A stretch of DNA of 64,000 nt, taken from AP-15 sp035509615 (GTDB lineage: Bacteria > Pseudomonadota > Alphaproteobacteria > ATCC43930 > CGMCC-115725). Below, piece by piece: positions 38,216 to 47,873 of this stretch; position 1 is the first letter of the stretch, and each line of letters opens with the position of its first letter. A program made the translations under genes and the position numbers. The stretch lies in NCBI GenBank assembly GCA_035509615.1, contig DATJLK010000057.1, forward strand, positions 18,362 through 82,361, written 5' to 3'. Under the pieces are notes generated by a model that was not told the DNA's origin, searched no databases, and was given only the letters and a program-made list of their open reading frames with translations.

Positions 38216-38800
38216 CTATGGGAGGTTGTAGCCGACCTTGCTCTCGATCTCGATCGTCGTTTGCACGGCGCGTCGCGCCATCATGCGGGTGAAATGGGCG
38301 TCGAGGCGCGGGTATTCGCCGGGAGCCGGCGAGTTGGCGGTCTTGAAACGCCAATAGAGACGGAAGAGGTGGATGTCGGCGATCGAGTACCGGTCACCGA
38401 CCGCCCACTGATTGTCGCCAAGCCGCGGGTCGGCAATCTTGAACACTTCCTTCCAACGTTCGGGCCCGATGCGGCGCGCAGGGTGGACGGTGGCCGCGAT
38501 AAACGACATCCACGAGATTGCGTGCGCCTCCTCCTCGATCCCACCTTGGGGCCACAGTTTTGCGTCCGGATAGGTCTTGGCGAGATAGTAGAGGGTGGCG
38601 GCGACCTCGGTCAGCGGCCGGCCGTCGATCAGCAGGGTCGGGACCTTGCCCTCGGGGTTGATCGCCAGATACTCGGGCGCGTGCTGCTCGCGCTTGGCGA
38701 AAGACAATGGCTTTGCCTCGAACGGTACGCCGATCTCGTGCAACGCGATATGCGTCGCCATGGCGCTCGATCCCGGCGAAAAATAGAGGGTAAGCATCAT
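38216..38800 (-). CDS. Glutathione S-transferase family protein
   Basis: 194 residues. Thioredoxin-like N-domain with YFSPGSSAMATHIALHEIGVPFE (catalytic Ser/Tyr region), INPEGKVPTLLIDG and the Glu-Val pair TEVAATLYYLAK; alpha-helical C-domain with YSIADIHLFRLYWR (N-capping Asp). Conjugates or reduces electrophiles with glutathione. Fits the surrounding catabolic genes. Confidence 0.9.
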   Translation of the reverse strand: MMLTLYFSPGSSAMATHIALHEIGVPFEAKPLSFAKREQHAPEYLAINPEGKVPTLLIDGRPLTEVAATLYYLAKTYPDAKLWPQGGIEEEAHAISWMSFIAATVHPARRIGPERWKEVFKIADPRLGDNQWAVGDRYSIADIHLFRLYWRFKTANSPAPGEYPRLDAHFTRMMARRAVQTTIEIESKVGYNLP

Positions 38801-38974
38801 CGGCTCCCAGGACGGCAGAATACCGGAGGTTCGGGCCCGCCACGACAGACGCCCCGAACCAGACTTCTGCGATATGCGGGCGGCAATCAGCGCCTAGCCG
38901 CCAGGTCCCCGCCAGGGTTGCAGGCGGCTGCCGCGCAACGCAGCGGGCAAACGCGGGGTCGCGCCCCCGCGGCT

Positions 38975-39571
38975 TCAGCTCGCGGCCGGCTCCGCCGCCC
39001 GGCTAAAGACCGGGTAATCGGTGTCGTCGACCAGAGCCTCGTCGCCCTCGGTCGGCAGACCTTCGGCGTAATCGAGCGCGCCCTGGATATTGTCTTCCCA
39101 GACCTCGCGCGGCAATTCGTACAGCACCTCGACACCGTAGCCGTTGGGGTCACTGATGTAGAGGCTGTGGGTCATGCCGTGATTGACCCGGCGATGAAAC
39201 TTGACGCCTTTTTCTTGCAGGAACGCGAGCTGCTTCAGCCATGTCTCACGATCGGGCATCATGATCGCGATGTGGTTGATCGCGACCGGTGTCTTGAACA
39301 TGTCAAAATCCGCCGGCGGCGCCGGAAGGTCCGGGTTCTCGCACAGCGCGATGTCGTGATGGTTCATCCGGCCGCCATGATTGCCGCTGTAGAACCGCAT
39401 CTTGCCGTTGCGGCGGCGCGATACGCCGACCTGCTTGAATCCGAGTATTTCGGTCCAGAACCGGTGCGACTCCTCAATGTCGCGCACATTGATGACAAGG
39501 TGGTTGACACCCGCGGGCGTCAATGCCTCAACCGGGGCGGCCGGCACGATTTGCGATGTCCCGTCTGCCAT
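38975..39571 (-). CDS. VOC / extradiol-dioxygenase-like protein
   Basis: 198 residues from ATG 39571 (upstream in-frame starts add a few residues). NHLVINVRDIEESHRFWTEILGF opens one VOC half; INHIAIMMPDRETWLKQLAFLQEKG opens the second; SLYISDPNGYGVEVLYELP carries the C-terminal Glu ligand. The His...His...Glu pattern fits type I extradiol dioxygenases or related VOC enzymes. Substrate unknown. Confidence 0.8.
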   Translation of the reverse strand: MADGTSQIVPAAPVEALTPAGVNHLVINVRDIEESHRFWTEILGFKQVGVSRRRNGKMRFYSGNHGGRMNHHDIALCENPDLPAPPADFDMFKTPVAINHIAIMMPDRETWLKQLAFLQEKGVKFHRRVNHGMTHSLYISDPNGYGVEVLYELPREVWEDNIQGALDYAEGLPTEGDEALVDDTDYPVFSRAAEPAAS

Positions 39572-39778
39572 GATCATGCTCCACAATGCGGGTCAAATTT
39601 CGTATCGATCATAAAACGGCCGATGCGGGTTTGCCAACGCGTCGTGAACCGGATCGCTCGGCGCCGGCTGTTTGCCGTCGACCGGCTGCCGTCGTCCGAC
39701 GAAATGACGAACTGCGCGCCTTAAAAAATTGCCAAGGCTGCCCGAAATTGTCACAATATTTTGAGCAGGAGATCAAAA

Positions 39779-39802
39779 CCAGATTTTGGGCCAGATTTTG
39801 GG
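39779..39802. repeat. 12-bp perfect tandem duplication
   Basis: CCAGATTTTGGG at 39779-39790 and 39791-39802, in an AT-richer patch (39720-39800) upstream of the TPR gene. No gene is seen in 39572-39849. Confidence 0.9.
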
Positions 39803-39849
39803 CAGGATCAAACGCCGGGTGGTTATGACGCGTGCCGAGCTTTTTGGTC

Positions 39850-40476
39850 ATGGAAGTGATCGAACAGAGATTGCCGCAACCGGCGAAATTGTTTGACGGC
39901 GACGACGCCGAGACGCTGAGCGCGAGGCTGGACCAGGCCGAGGCATTGTGGACGCAAGGCCGGCTGATCGCGGCGCGCAGGCTTGAAGAACAAGTTGTCG
40001 CCGGCCGCGCTCGGCTCTTCGGCCGTGACCACGCCGACACGTTGAAAGCCCTCGGCAAGCTGGCAGTGACGATGGCGGCCCAGGGCGAACTGGCCGAGGC
40101 GCGCCGCCTGCAGGAAGAAGTCGTCGCCGGCATGCGCAGGCTTTACGGCGAGACCGGCCGCGACACGTTGCGGGCGATCAACAACCTCGCCGGGACAGTC
40201 GCCAGACAGGGCGAGGTCGCCGGTGCGTGCGCCATGCTGCAATCGGTCATCGTGGCAGTCGCCAGTGAGCATGGCGAATATGATCCCGACTGTCTTGCGG
40301 CCATGGGCAACCTCGCCGGTATCCTGTGGCAGGCGGGCGACCGGGATGAGGCCTATGAGTTGCAGCGCCAGGTCGTTGAGCTGCGTCGCCGGGGTCGGGG
40401 CGACGATGATCCGGCCACGCGCGTCGCGGCGGCAGTGCTCGACATGATGGACCGCGACAGCCTGAACGGGTCGTAG
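39850..40476 (+). CDS. Tetratricopeptide repeat protein, kinesin-light-chain type
   Basis: 208 residues built from about four 42-residue TPR units (ADTLKALGKLAVTMAAQGELAEARRLQEEVV; RDTLRAINNLAGTVARQGEVAGA; DCLAAMGNLAGILWQAGDRDEAYELQRQVVELRRR). No signal peptide, effector domain or ATPase domain. Such repeats usually mediate protein binding. A GTG at 39832 is an alternative start. Confidence 0.75.
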   Translation: MEVIEQRLPQPAKLFDGDDAETLSARLDQAEALWTQGRLIAARRLEEQVVAGRARLFGRDHADTLKALGKLAVTMAAQGELAEARRLQEEVVAGMRRLYGETGRDTLRAINNLAGTVARQGEVAGACAMLQSVIVAVASEHGEYDPDCLAAMGNLAGILWQAGDRDEAYELQRQVVELRRRGRGDDDPATRVAAAVLDMMDRDSLNGS

Positions 40477-40784
40477 CGGTCCGGATCTGATGTCTGGTCG
40501 CTGCACCCCTTCTTCTGGTCCCTGTAGCTCTTCTTCCTCACGCCTGCGGAACGCGGCCAGGGCGGCGGGCGGATCGCCTGCCGCCTCCCGGTTCATGCCA
40601 GGAGTAGGCGCTGTCCGCCGCATTCGCGGGATGCGAAGGGGATCATCGGCGTGGCTCGCACCAGCGAAGATGCTTGCTCGATAGCAAATTCCCGCAAGGA
40701 AGGGCGAGAAACCATGGAGTGCCGCACCCGTTTCTCGTTAAGATGATCCAGCCGCGGGGGTACGCGCCGAAAGGATTGGTTGCC
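40477..40784. promoter_or_regulatory. Intergenic region with hairpin upstream of the TauD-like gene
   Basis: 308 bp without a supported gene. CGAGAAAC (40705-40712) pairs with GTTTCTCG (40730-40737), 48 nt before the dioxygenase start, possibly an operator or 5' UTR stem. Nothing else recognised. Confidence 0.3.
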
Positions 40785-41600
40785 ATGTCGATCTACACAT
40801 TGATGCCGCTGCACGAAGTGCTCGGCCTGGCCGTCATCGGCGTCGATCTCAGTCAGCCGATCGAACCCGATACCCGCGAAAACCTGTCACGCCTGCTGGC
40901 CCAGCATCTGGTATTGGTGTTCCCCGAGCAGTCGCTGACCCCGGAACAGTACCTTGCTGCCGCCCAAGTATTCGGGCCGCCGATGCGGCAGCATTATTCA
41001 CAGCACCACATGGCGGGCTATCCCGATATCGGACTGGTCTGGCACAGGAACGGCCAACAGCCCGCCGAAACCTGGCACACCGATCACACCAACCGCGAAT
41101 GCCCGCCGGCGGCCACGATGTTGTATGGCGTCGAGATCCCGTCCTCGGGTGGCGGCACCAGCATAGCGGATATGCGCGCGGCTTACTGGCTGCTCCCCGA
41201 AGAGGAGCGCCGTCATCTCGAAACCCTGCGCACGGTCAATAGCCTTGATCCCGAGCGCACGGAAACCCGGCCCGAAGATCTCGCCAAATACGGCTCCCCG
41301 GTGGTCCATCCGATGGTCCGAACCCATCCGGTCAGCCGCGAGCGCGCGCTCTATTTCCACCCGACCAAGACCCGGTACATCGAGGGTATGACACCGCAGG
41401 CGAGCCAGGACTTTCTCGCCGACCTGATGGCGCGGATGATCCAGCCGGAAATCGTCTATCACCACAGCTGGGTCAAAGGCGACGTGCTGGTTATCGATGA
41501 CCGCGCCACCCTGCATCGCGCGCATGACGATTATGATCACGCCGAGAGCCGCGTTTTGTGGCGCGTCATCGTCGAAGGCGACCGCCCGACCCTGTCATGA
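40785..41600 (+). CDS. TauD/TfdA family Fe(II)/2-oxoglutarate dioxygenase
   Basis: 271 residues. Iron triad: His-x-Asp in WHTDHTN and the distal His in ATLHRAHDDY; the 2-oxoglutarate-binding Arg follows in SRVLWRVIVEGDRP. ALYFHPTKTRYIEGM is the usual mid-domain block. Relatives hydroxylate taurine, alkyl sulfates or phenoxyacetates; the substrate here is undetermined. An upstream in-frame extension is not conserved. Confidence 0.9.
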   Translation: MSIYTLMPLHEVLGLAVIGVDLSQPIEPDTRENLSRLLAQHLVLVFPEQSLTPEQYLAAAQVFGPPMRQHYSQHHMAGYPDIGLVWHRNGQQPAETWHTDHTNRECPPAATMLYGVEIPSSGGGTSIADMRAAYWLLPEEERRHLETLRTVNSLDPERTETRPEDLAKYGSPVVHPMVRTHPVSRERALYFHPTKTRYIEGMTPQASQDFLADLMARMIQPEIVYHHSWVKGDVLVIDDRATLHRAHDDYDHAESRVLWRVIVEGDRPTLS

Positions 41601-41648
41601 CGCTTGGCCTGGTCCTGTTGTGAGCCCTAGTCCGGTATTGTCAGCGGC

Positions 41649-42806
41649 ATGACGGTTATCACCGATAGTGATGAACTGGCGGCGTTTTGTGCGCGTCAGC
41701 GGGAAACCGATTTTGTTGCGATCGACACTGAATTCATGCGCGAGCGCACCTACTGGCCGATCCTGTGTCTCGTGCAGGTCGCAGGCCCCGAGGAGGCGGC
41801 AGCGATCGATGCGACGGTGCCGGGCATCGATCTGGCGCCGCTGCTGGAGTTGCTGGCCAATCCGGGCATCCGCAAGGTATTTCATGCCGCCCGGCAGGAC
41901 ATCGAAATCTTTGTCAACCTGACCGGGGCGGTGCCCGAACCGTTGTTCGACACCCAGATCGCGGCGATGGTGTGCGGCTTTGGCGATGCCGTCAGCTATG
42001 AGACCCTGGTTGCCAAGCTGGCCAAGGCGCCCCTCGACAAATCCTCGCGCTTCACCGACTGGTCGCATCGCCCGTTAACCGAGCGACAGATCCGCTATGC
42101 CCTCGATGATGTCGTCCATCTGCGGACGGTCTATGAACGGCTCCAGCAAAAGCTGGCCGAGAACGGACGCGCAGCCTGGTTCGGCGAGGAAATGGCGGCG
42201 CTGGTCAATCCCGCGCTCTACCACAACGAGCCGTCCGAGGCGTGGCGCCGTTTTCGACTGCGCGGCCGGGTCGACCAGCGATTTTTCGGGGTCCTGCGCG
42301 AAGTCGCCGCGTGGCGCGAGATCGCAGCTCAGCAGCGCAACCTGCCGCGTGGCCGGATCATCAAGGATGAGGCGGTTCTGGAGATCGCTTCCCACATACC
42401 GCGGTCGATCGAGGCGCTGGCACGGACCCGCAGTCTCGGTAAAGGATTGGCCGAGGGCAAGCTCGGCGGTGAGATTCTCGATGCGGTCCGCCGCGGGCTG
42501 GAAACCGCGGGCGCGGTCGCGCCGCCGACGGCGCGGGCCGACAGCCCTCCCGGTCTTGGACCGCTGATCGAGCTGTTGCGCGTCTTGCTCAAGCATCGTT
42601 GCGAAGAGCACCAGGTCGCGCAAAAACTGCTCGCCTCGGCGGACGATCTCGACGCGATTGCCGCCGACGATCACGCCGACGTCCCGGCACTGTCGGGATG
42701 GCGTTACGAGATTTTTGGCAGGGACGCAATCGCGCTCAAACATGGCCGTCTGGCGTTGACAGCACGTAACAACCGTATCGCTTTGGTCGAACCGGTACTG
42801 CCCTGA
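41649..42806 (+). CDS. rnd: Ribonuclease D
   Basis: 385 residues. DEDDy exonuclease: ExoI DTEFMRERTYWP, ExoII KVFHAARQDIEIF, ExoIII YALDDVVHLRTVYERL; an HRDC domain follows (about 205-285, AWREIAAQQRNLPRGRIIKDEAVLEIA). 3' processing of tRNA and other RNAs. At the edge of the ppx-ppk block as in many relatives. Confidence 0.95.
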   Translation: MTVITDSDELAAFCARQRETDFVAIDTEFMRERTYWPILCLVQVAGPEEAAAIDATVPGIDLAPLLELLANPGIRKVFHAARQDIEIFVNLTGAVPEPLFDTQIAAMVCGFGDAVSYETLVAKLAKAPLDKSSRFTDWSHRPLTERQIRYALDDVVHLRTVYERLQQKLAENGRAAWFGEEMAALVNPALYHNEPSEAWRRFRLRGRVDQRFFGVLREVAAWREIAAQQRNLPRGRIIKDEAVLEIASHIPRSIEALARTRSLGKGLAEGKLGGEILDAVRRGLETAGAVAPPTARADSPPGLGPLIELLRVLLKHRCEEHQVAQKLLASADDLDAIAADDHADVPALSGWRYEIFGRDAIALKHGRLALTARNNRIALVEPVLP

Positions 42807-42830
42807 GCCGTCGAGGCCGAATTCGTGCCG

Positions 42831-44360
42831 CTAATCGCCGGCCAGCAGGCGTGGCTCGCGGCGCCGAACCTGCGCCGCAACACCCATCGCCCGCGCCACG
42901 GAATCGAGCCGGCGCTGCACCGTCTCGCCGATAAAAACATGATTTGCTGCGGGCACGTCGAGGATCAGCCTGCCGCGTTCATGGCCGAGCCAAGTTTCCG
43001 ATAACAGCTCGATATGTCCGCCGGTCAGCGCGTAGGCTAGACGCAGAGCCGAGCCCAGTATCCTCACCTCGCCGGGCGCTGCGGGGTCGAGCAGCGGCAA
43101 GGTCGGCTCACGGATCGGGTCGTTGGCGTCGCCGCCATAACGGGTGTGCAAGACCGAGGCGACAAACACTCGCTCAGCATGGGTTATTGCCGCAAAGGGC
43201 AGCCGCAGGCATCGGGTGAACGCTTCCTGCGCGCGGTAATCGGGGTGCTCGAGCCAGCCGATATCGCCGAGCCAGCAAGCGGCGCAATGCAGCCGCCGTG
43301 CCTGTTGCGGCAACTCCGAAAAGAGCGGCGCCACCCACGCCAGCAGGCGGTCGCCATCCGGTGAAAAGCGGCTCTGGGTTTGAGAGACTGCAACGCAGCC
43401 GGCAATCAGCGGATCACGACTGCCGTTTGGTTTTGCCGGACGGGCCGAGACATAACCCTCGCGCAGCCCATAGGCGGAGAAGATGATCTGCGGCGGCGCG
43501 AACGCGGTGATCAACCGGCGCAAAACCAACGCGGCGAGCGGCACCATCTCAAGCCGCTTCTTCGATATCGTCGTGATCCGTTCGAGCGATTTGCGCGACA
43601 GTCGCCCGATGATGTCGAAAAAGGCTTCGGCCTCGCCGCGGGCAATCGTGTAGTTGTGGACGATGTGCAGCGGGTAGTGCACGTGCTCCATATGCAAGCG
43701 CGCGATGGCGCGCGCCGCACCGCCGACGAGATACAGGTTTTTGCCGTGCCCGGCGCGCACGATCGAGGTTGTCGCCAGCGTCCGCTCGACCGTTTCGGAG
43801 ACCGCTCTCGGGCTGTCGCCGAGTTCGGCCAAACGCAGCGGTCCGAGCGGCAGGGAAACCCCGCGCCCGATGCGCGAGTCGCTGCCCCGGACGGAGCGAC
43901 TGACCAGCACCAGTTCGACGCTGCCGCCGCCCAGATCGCCGACGATGCCCTCAGCCTCGGGAATGCCGGCGATCACGCCGGTGGCCGATAACCGCGCCTC
44001 CTCCGCCCCGTCGATGACCGAAACCGGGACATCGCATTCGTGCGCGACCTGATCGGCAAAGGCTCGCCCGTCAGCCGCATCACGAACCGCAGCGGTCGCC
44101 AGCACCGCCAGATGATCAACGCCGATCGATCGGGCCAGGGCCACAAATCGCTGCAGATTGACGAGTGCCAGCGCCACCCCTTCTCGGTTCAGGTGGCCGG
44201 TGGTGGACAGCCCGCGGGCGAGCCCGCACATGACTTTTTCGTTGAGCAGCGGGAAAAGTGCGCTGCCATGCCGCTCGAAGACCGCAAGCCGCAGCGAATT
44301 CGAGCCGAGATCGATGATGCCGATACGATCGGAGAGTGACGATGATCGGCGCTCCGACAT
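42831..44360 (-). CDS. ppx: Exopolyphosphatase / guanosine pentaphosphatase
   Basis: 509 residues. GppA/Ppx motifs: IGIIDLGSNSLRLAVFE (phosphate 1 loop), VIDGAEEARLSATGV and IVGDLGGGSVELVLVS; C-terminal HD-like helical domain. Removes terminal phosphate from polyphosphate or pppGpp. Starts 4 nt after the ppk stop, so the pair forms one operon for making and degrading polyphosphate. Confidence 0.94.
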   Translation of the reverse strand: MSERRSSSLSDRIGIIDLGSNSLRLAVFERHGSALFPLLNEKVMCGLARGLSTTGHLNREGVALALVNLQRFVALARSIGVDHLAVLATAAVRDAADGRAFADQVAHECDVPVSVIDGAEEARLSATGVIAGIPEAEGIVGDLGGGSVELVLVSRSVRGSDSRIGRGVSLPLGPLRLAELGDSPRAVSETVERTLATTSIVRAGHGKNLYLVGGAARAIARLHMEHVHYPLHIVHNYTIARGEAEAFFDIIGRLSRKSLERITTISKKRLEMVPLAALVLRRLITAFAPPQIIFSAYGLREGYVSARPAKPNGSRDPLIAGCVAVSQTQSRFSPDGDRLLAWVAPLFSELPQQARRLHCAACWLGDIGWLEHPDYRAQEAFTRCLRLPFAAITHAERVFVASVLHTRYGGDANDPIREPTLPLLDPAAPGEVRILGSALRLAYALTGGHIELLSETWLGHERGRLILDVPAANHVFIGETVQRRLDSVARAMGVAAQVRRREPRLLAGD

Positions 44361-44364
44361 CGGT

Positions 44365-46503
44365 TTAATCGGCCACCACCAGAAGAGGCTGCGCCCGCCG
44401 CGGCGCCTTCCCGCGGCCGGACAGGCTGGGATTGGTCATGAAATATGTATGCGCCGAGAACGGCTCTTCGTCCGCCGGGACGCGATGGTAGGCGCCGTCG
44501 GGCGCCAGGCTCCAGCTCTGCAGTGTGTCGCGCAGATTGGCTACCATGATCTCGTCCAATACCTGGCGATGGACCGTCGGATTTTCGATAGGGACCAAAG
44601 CTTCGACCCGCCCATCGAAGTTGCGCGGCATCCAGTCGGCCGAACTGATGAAGACTTTTGCGCGATCCGACGGCAATTTGTGGCCGTTGCCAAAGCACAC
44701 GATGCGGCCGTGCTCGAGAAACCGCCCGATGATGCTCTTGACCCGGATGTTTTCCGACAGGCCGGGTACCCCCGGACGCAGGCAGCAGATCCCCCGCACC
44801 ACGAGATCGATGCTGACCCCCGCCTGCGAGGCGCGATAGAGCAGGTCGATAATCGCCGGGTCGACCAGGGCATTCATCTTGGCCCAGAGCTGGGCGGGCT
44901 TGCCGTTCTCGGCATTGACGATCTCGGCCTCGATCAACTCGAAAAGGCGGGCTCGCAGGTTGATCGGGGCGATCCAGATCTTTTCGAGGCCGACCGGGGT
45001 GGCATAGCCGGTCATAAAGTTGAACAGCCGCGCAGCATCGCGGCACAGTGCCGGGTCGCAGGTGAAGAACGAAAGATCGGTGTAAACCTTGGCGGTGTAG
45101 GGATGGTAATTCCCGGTGCCATAATGGACATATGAGCAGAGTTGGCCGGCTTCGCGGCGCACGACCAGCGATACCTTGGCGTGTGTCTTCAGCTTCAAAA
45201 AGCCGTAGACGACCTGGACCCCGGCACGTTCGAGATCGCGCGCCCACCGGATATTGGCCTCCTCGTCAAAGCGCGCCTTGAGCTCGATCATCGCGGTCAC
45301 TGATTTGCCAGCCTCGGCGGCCTCGGCCAATGCCCGCACAATCGGGCTGTCCTCGCTCGTGCGGTAGAGCGTCTGCTTGATCGCGGCCACCGCCGGGTCG
45401 CGTGCCGCCTGCCGCAGAAATTGAACGACGACGTCAAAGCTTTCGTAGGGATGGTGAACAATGATGTCCTTTTGCCGGATCGCGGCAAAACAGTCCCCGC
45501 CAAAGTCTCGGATCCGCTCGGGAAAGCGCGCGTTATAAGGGGTGAACACAAGATCCGGGCGCTCGTCGATGATCAGCTGACCGGTGTCGTTCAAACCGAG
45601 AATGCCGTCTGTCGCGAACACATCGACGGGCGCGGCATCGAGCTTTTCCATCAGGAAGCGGCGCAGGTCCTGCGGCATCGTTGCATCGACTGCGAGCACG
45701 ATGACGTGACCGCGCCGCCGCCGCTTGAGTGCCGTCTCGAAATGGCGAACGAGATCTTCGGCTTCCTCCTCGAGCTCGACCTCGCTGTCGCGCAGCACCC
45801 GGAACCCCCCTTGGGCGACTACCGCGAAACCGGGGAACAGATGGTCGAGAAACAGCGCAATCATTTGCTCGACCGGAAGAAACCGGATGAGATCGCCGGG
45901 CAGACGAATAAAACGGTTGACCGAGGACGGGATCAGCGTCAGCGCCTGCAGCCGCTCGCCGTCGCTGACCCGTTCGAGCTCCAGCGCCAGGCCAAACCCT
46001 CGATTGGCGATAAATGGGAACGGATGAGCCGGATCGATCGCCAGCGGGGTCAGGACCGGAAACACATCCGCCATGAAATGATCCTGGAGCCAGGCGCGCT
46101 CGCTCGGCCGCAGACCGTCGGGATCGACCACCGCAACCCCGGCTTGATCGAGCAGCCGGCGCAGCGCCAGCCAGGTGACCTGCTGGTCTGCCATCAGCCT
46201 GCCGGTGCGCAGGAGAATCGCGTCGAGTTGCTGCGCCGGCGGCAATCCATCCTGGCTCGCGGTTTTGATGCCGGCGAGATGCTGACCCTTCAGGCCAGCC
46301 ACCCGCACCATAAAAAACTCGTCCAGGTTGTTCGCCGAGATTGACAGAAAGCGCAATCGTTCAAGCAGCGGGTGACGCTGATTATCGGCTTCGGCCAGCA
46401 CCCGCTCGTTGAAGTCGAGCCAGGAAAGCTCCCGATTGATGAAGCGTGCAGCCGATCGGGAATCGATCGCAGGCGCTTCGACAGGCTGTGCGCTGGTGCT
46501 CAC
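44365..46503 (-). CDS. ppk1: Polyphosphate kinase 1
   Basis: 712 residues from the GTG at 46503 (GGGGAGAG just upstream); a TTG seven codons earlier is the alternative. FINRELSWLDFNERVLAEA opens the N-domain. The catalytic His regions KTHAKVSLVVRRE and YGTGNYHPYTAKVYTDLS are intact. Transfers the ATP gamma-phosphate onto polyphosphate. Confidence 0.96.
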   Translation of the reverse strand: MSTSAQPVEAPAIDSRSAARFINRELSWLDFNERVLAEADNQRHPLLERLRFLSISANNLDEFFMVRVAGLKGQHLAGIKTASQDGLPPAQQLDAILLRTGRLMADQQVTWLALRRLLDQAGVAVVDPDGLRPSERAWLQDHFMADVFPVLTPLAIDPAHPFPFIANRGFGLALELERVSDGERLQALTLIPSSVNRFIRLPGDLIRFLPVEQMIALFLDHLFPGFAVVAQGGFRVLRDSEVELEEEAEDLVRHFETALKRRRRGHVIVLAVDATMPQDLRRFLMEKLDAAPVDVFATDGILGLNDTGQLIIDERPDLVFTPYNARFPERIRDFGGDCFAAIRQKDIIVHHPYESFDVVVQFLRQAARDPAVAAIKQTLYRTSEDSPIVRALAEAAEAGKSVTAMIELKARFDEEANIRWARDLERAGVQVVYGFLKLKTHAKVSLVVRREAGQLCSYVHYGTGNYHPYTAKVYTDLSFFTCDPALCRDAARLFNFMTGYATPVGLEKIWIAPINLRARLFELIEAEIVNAENGKPAQLWAKMNALVDPAIIDLLYRASQAGVSIDLVVRGICCLRPGVPGLSENIRVKSIIGRFLEHGRIVCFGNGHKLPSDRAKVFISSADWMPRNFDGRVEALVPIENPTVHRQVLDEIMVANLRDTLQSWSLAPDGAYHRVPADEEPFSAHTYFMTNPSLSGRGKAPRRAQPLLVVAD

Positions 46504-46626
46504 GCCGCTCTCCCCACCACGCAAAAAGGGACCATGTTATCGGCTACGAGACTATACCCGGGATATTGGCGTGTCATGTGCCTGTGCCAACACGGGCGAG
46601 CCGGACCCGGTCGGGAGGAAATCGCG

Positions 46627-47142
46627 ATGCACATGCTGCACCTGCTGCGCCACGCGAAATCGAGCTGGAGAGATGACGTCGAAGATCACGAACGGCAGCT
46701 GAACCGGCGCGGACGCGAGGCGGCGCAGCTTATCGGCCGGCGCCTCCCCGACATCGGCAGAATCGATCTCGTGTTGTGCTCGAGCGCTGTACGGACGCGC
46801 GAAACGCTCGAGCTGATCCTTGCTCGAACGATGCCGCCGCCGCCCTGCCTGATCGAAGACGACCTTTATCTCGCCGACTGGGATAGATTGATCGAGCGCC
46901 TCGCCCGGCTCGACGAAGACATCCTGAGCGTGCTGCTGGTCGGCCACAATCCCGGTCTGCATCAACTCGCGGTGGCACTGGCGGAGCCGCACTCGCCGAT
47001 GTTGGCCCGGCTCGCGAACAAGTTTCCGACTCTGGCGCGCGCCAGCTTTGACATCGGCACGCGCTGGTCAGAGATCGGCGGCTGTCGCCATCGTCTCGTC
47101 GATTATGCCACCCCCGCATCGCTGTCCGGCGACGCCAGTTGA
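46627..47142 (+). CDS. SixA-type histidine phosphatase
   Basis: 171 residues. Phosphoglycerate-mutase/SixA fold: LLRHAKSSW with the catalytic RHA, LCSSAVRTRETLELIL, and the second catalytic His in LVGHNPGLHQLA. SixA dephosphorylates phosphohistidine proteins such as phosphotransfer proteins. GGAGGAAA precedes the ATG. It is inserted, on the opposite strand, between ppk1 and hda, and its 3' end overlaps hda by 40 bp. Confidence 0.9.
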   Translation: MHMLHLLRHAKSSWRDDVEDHERQLNRRGREAAQLIGRRLPDIGRIDLVLCSSAVRTRETLELILARTMPPPPCLIEDDLYLADWDRLIERLARLDEDILSVLLVGHNPGLHQLAVALAEPHSPMLARLANKFPTLARASFDIGTRWSEIGGCRHRLVDYATPASLSGDAS

Positions 47143-47873
47143 GCGGCGCGCACGCCAAGGGTCCGGCTTGCCAGCGGGATTGTGATCGGTCGGCGGCGCT
47201 GCAGCGACGCTTGGTCGAGAGCCGCGGCGATCTCGGCGGCGGCAGACAAAGACCGTTCCATGTGGCTGACCAGATAGGCGATGACTTCGGGATCAACCCG
47301 TAATTGCCGGTCGGCGAAATGTTTGGCCAGCACCGCACCAAGGAGCGCGTCGTCAGGCCCGCCAATTCCGACCGACGGGGCCGCCCGCAGTCGCGAGCCA
47401 AGATCAGGAAGCATCAGCCGCCAGTCAGCCGGCGCCCGACGGGCGGTCAACAACAGCCCGGCGCCGGCTTCTGCGCTCGCGTTGAACAGATGCAACAGAG
47501 CAATCGGCGGCGCCTTATCGCAGTCGTCGACGACGAGGTTGACTCCACTGTCGTCGAGGATGCGTTCGACCTGCGCCGGTCCCAGCGCCTCTCCTGCAAC
47601 CAGGCTTGCCCGCGCTCGTTGGCACCATAGTCGAGCGAGATGAGTCTTGCCGGCGCCCGACGGACCATAAAGGATCAGAGCCGGCGCCGGCCATTGCGGC
47701 CAACGATCGATCCATTCCAGGGCTGCGGCGTTGCTGTCCGAAACAAAAAAATCGGCCCGCCCGAGAGCCTCGCGCCGAGGCAGGCTCAAGGCCAGTTGTT
47801 CCATGTGGCGGCCGGTGGCGCCGATGGCCCCCGGCGGTTGCTGTTGCGAGCGTCGTGATGGGCTCTCGGTCAC
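47103..47873 (-). CDS. hdaA: HdaA/DnaA-homologue regulator of replication initiation
   Basis: 256 residues from GTG 47873, which overlaps the upstream stop (GTGA); ATG 47804 is the alternative. A clamp-binding-like motif QLALSL (26-31) precedes the Walker A GPSGAGKT (70-77), and the Walker B region reads LVVDDCDKAP. By family, it acts with the sliding clamp to trigger DnaA-ATP hydrolysis and prevent re-initiation. No DnaA DNA-binding domain IV. Confidence 0.88.
   Translation of the reverse strand: MTESPSRRSQQQPPGAIGATGRHMEQLALSLPRREALGRADFFVSDSNAAALEWIDRWPQWPAPALILYGPSGAGKTHLARLWCQRARASLVAGEALGPAQVERILDDSGVNLVVDDCDKAPPIALLHLFNASAEAGAGLLLTARRAPADWRLMLPDLGSRLRAAPSVGIGGPDDALLGAVLAKHFADRQLRVDPEVIAYLVSHMERSLSAAAEIAAALDQASLQRRRPITIPLASRTLGVRAAQLASPDSDAGVA

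Noticed and set aside
38261..39724. 487-codon plus-strand frame opposite GST and VOC genes
   Set aside because: Both minus-strand genes have clear families; this frame has none.
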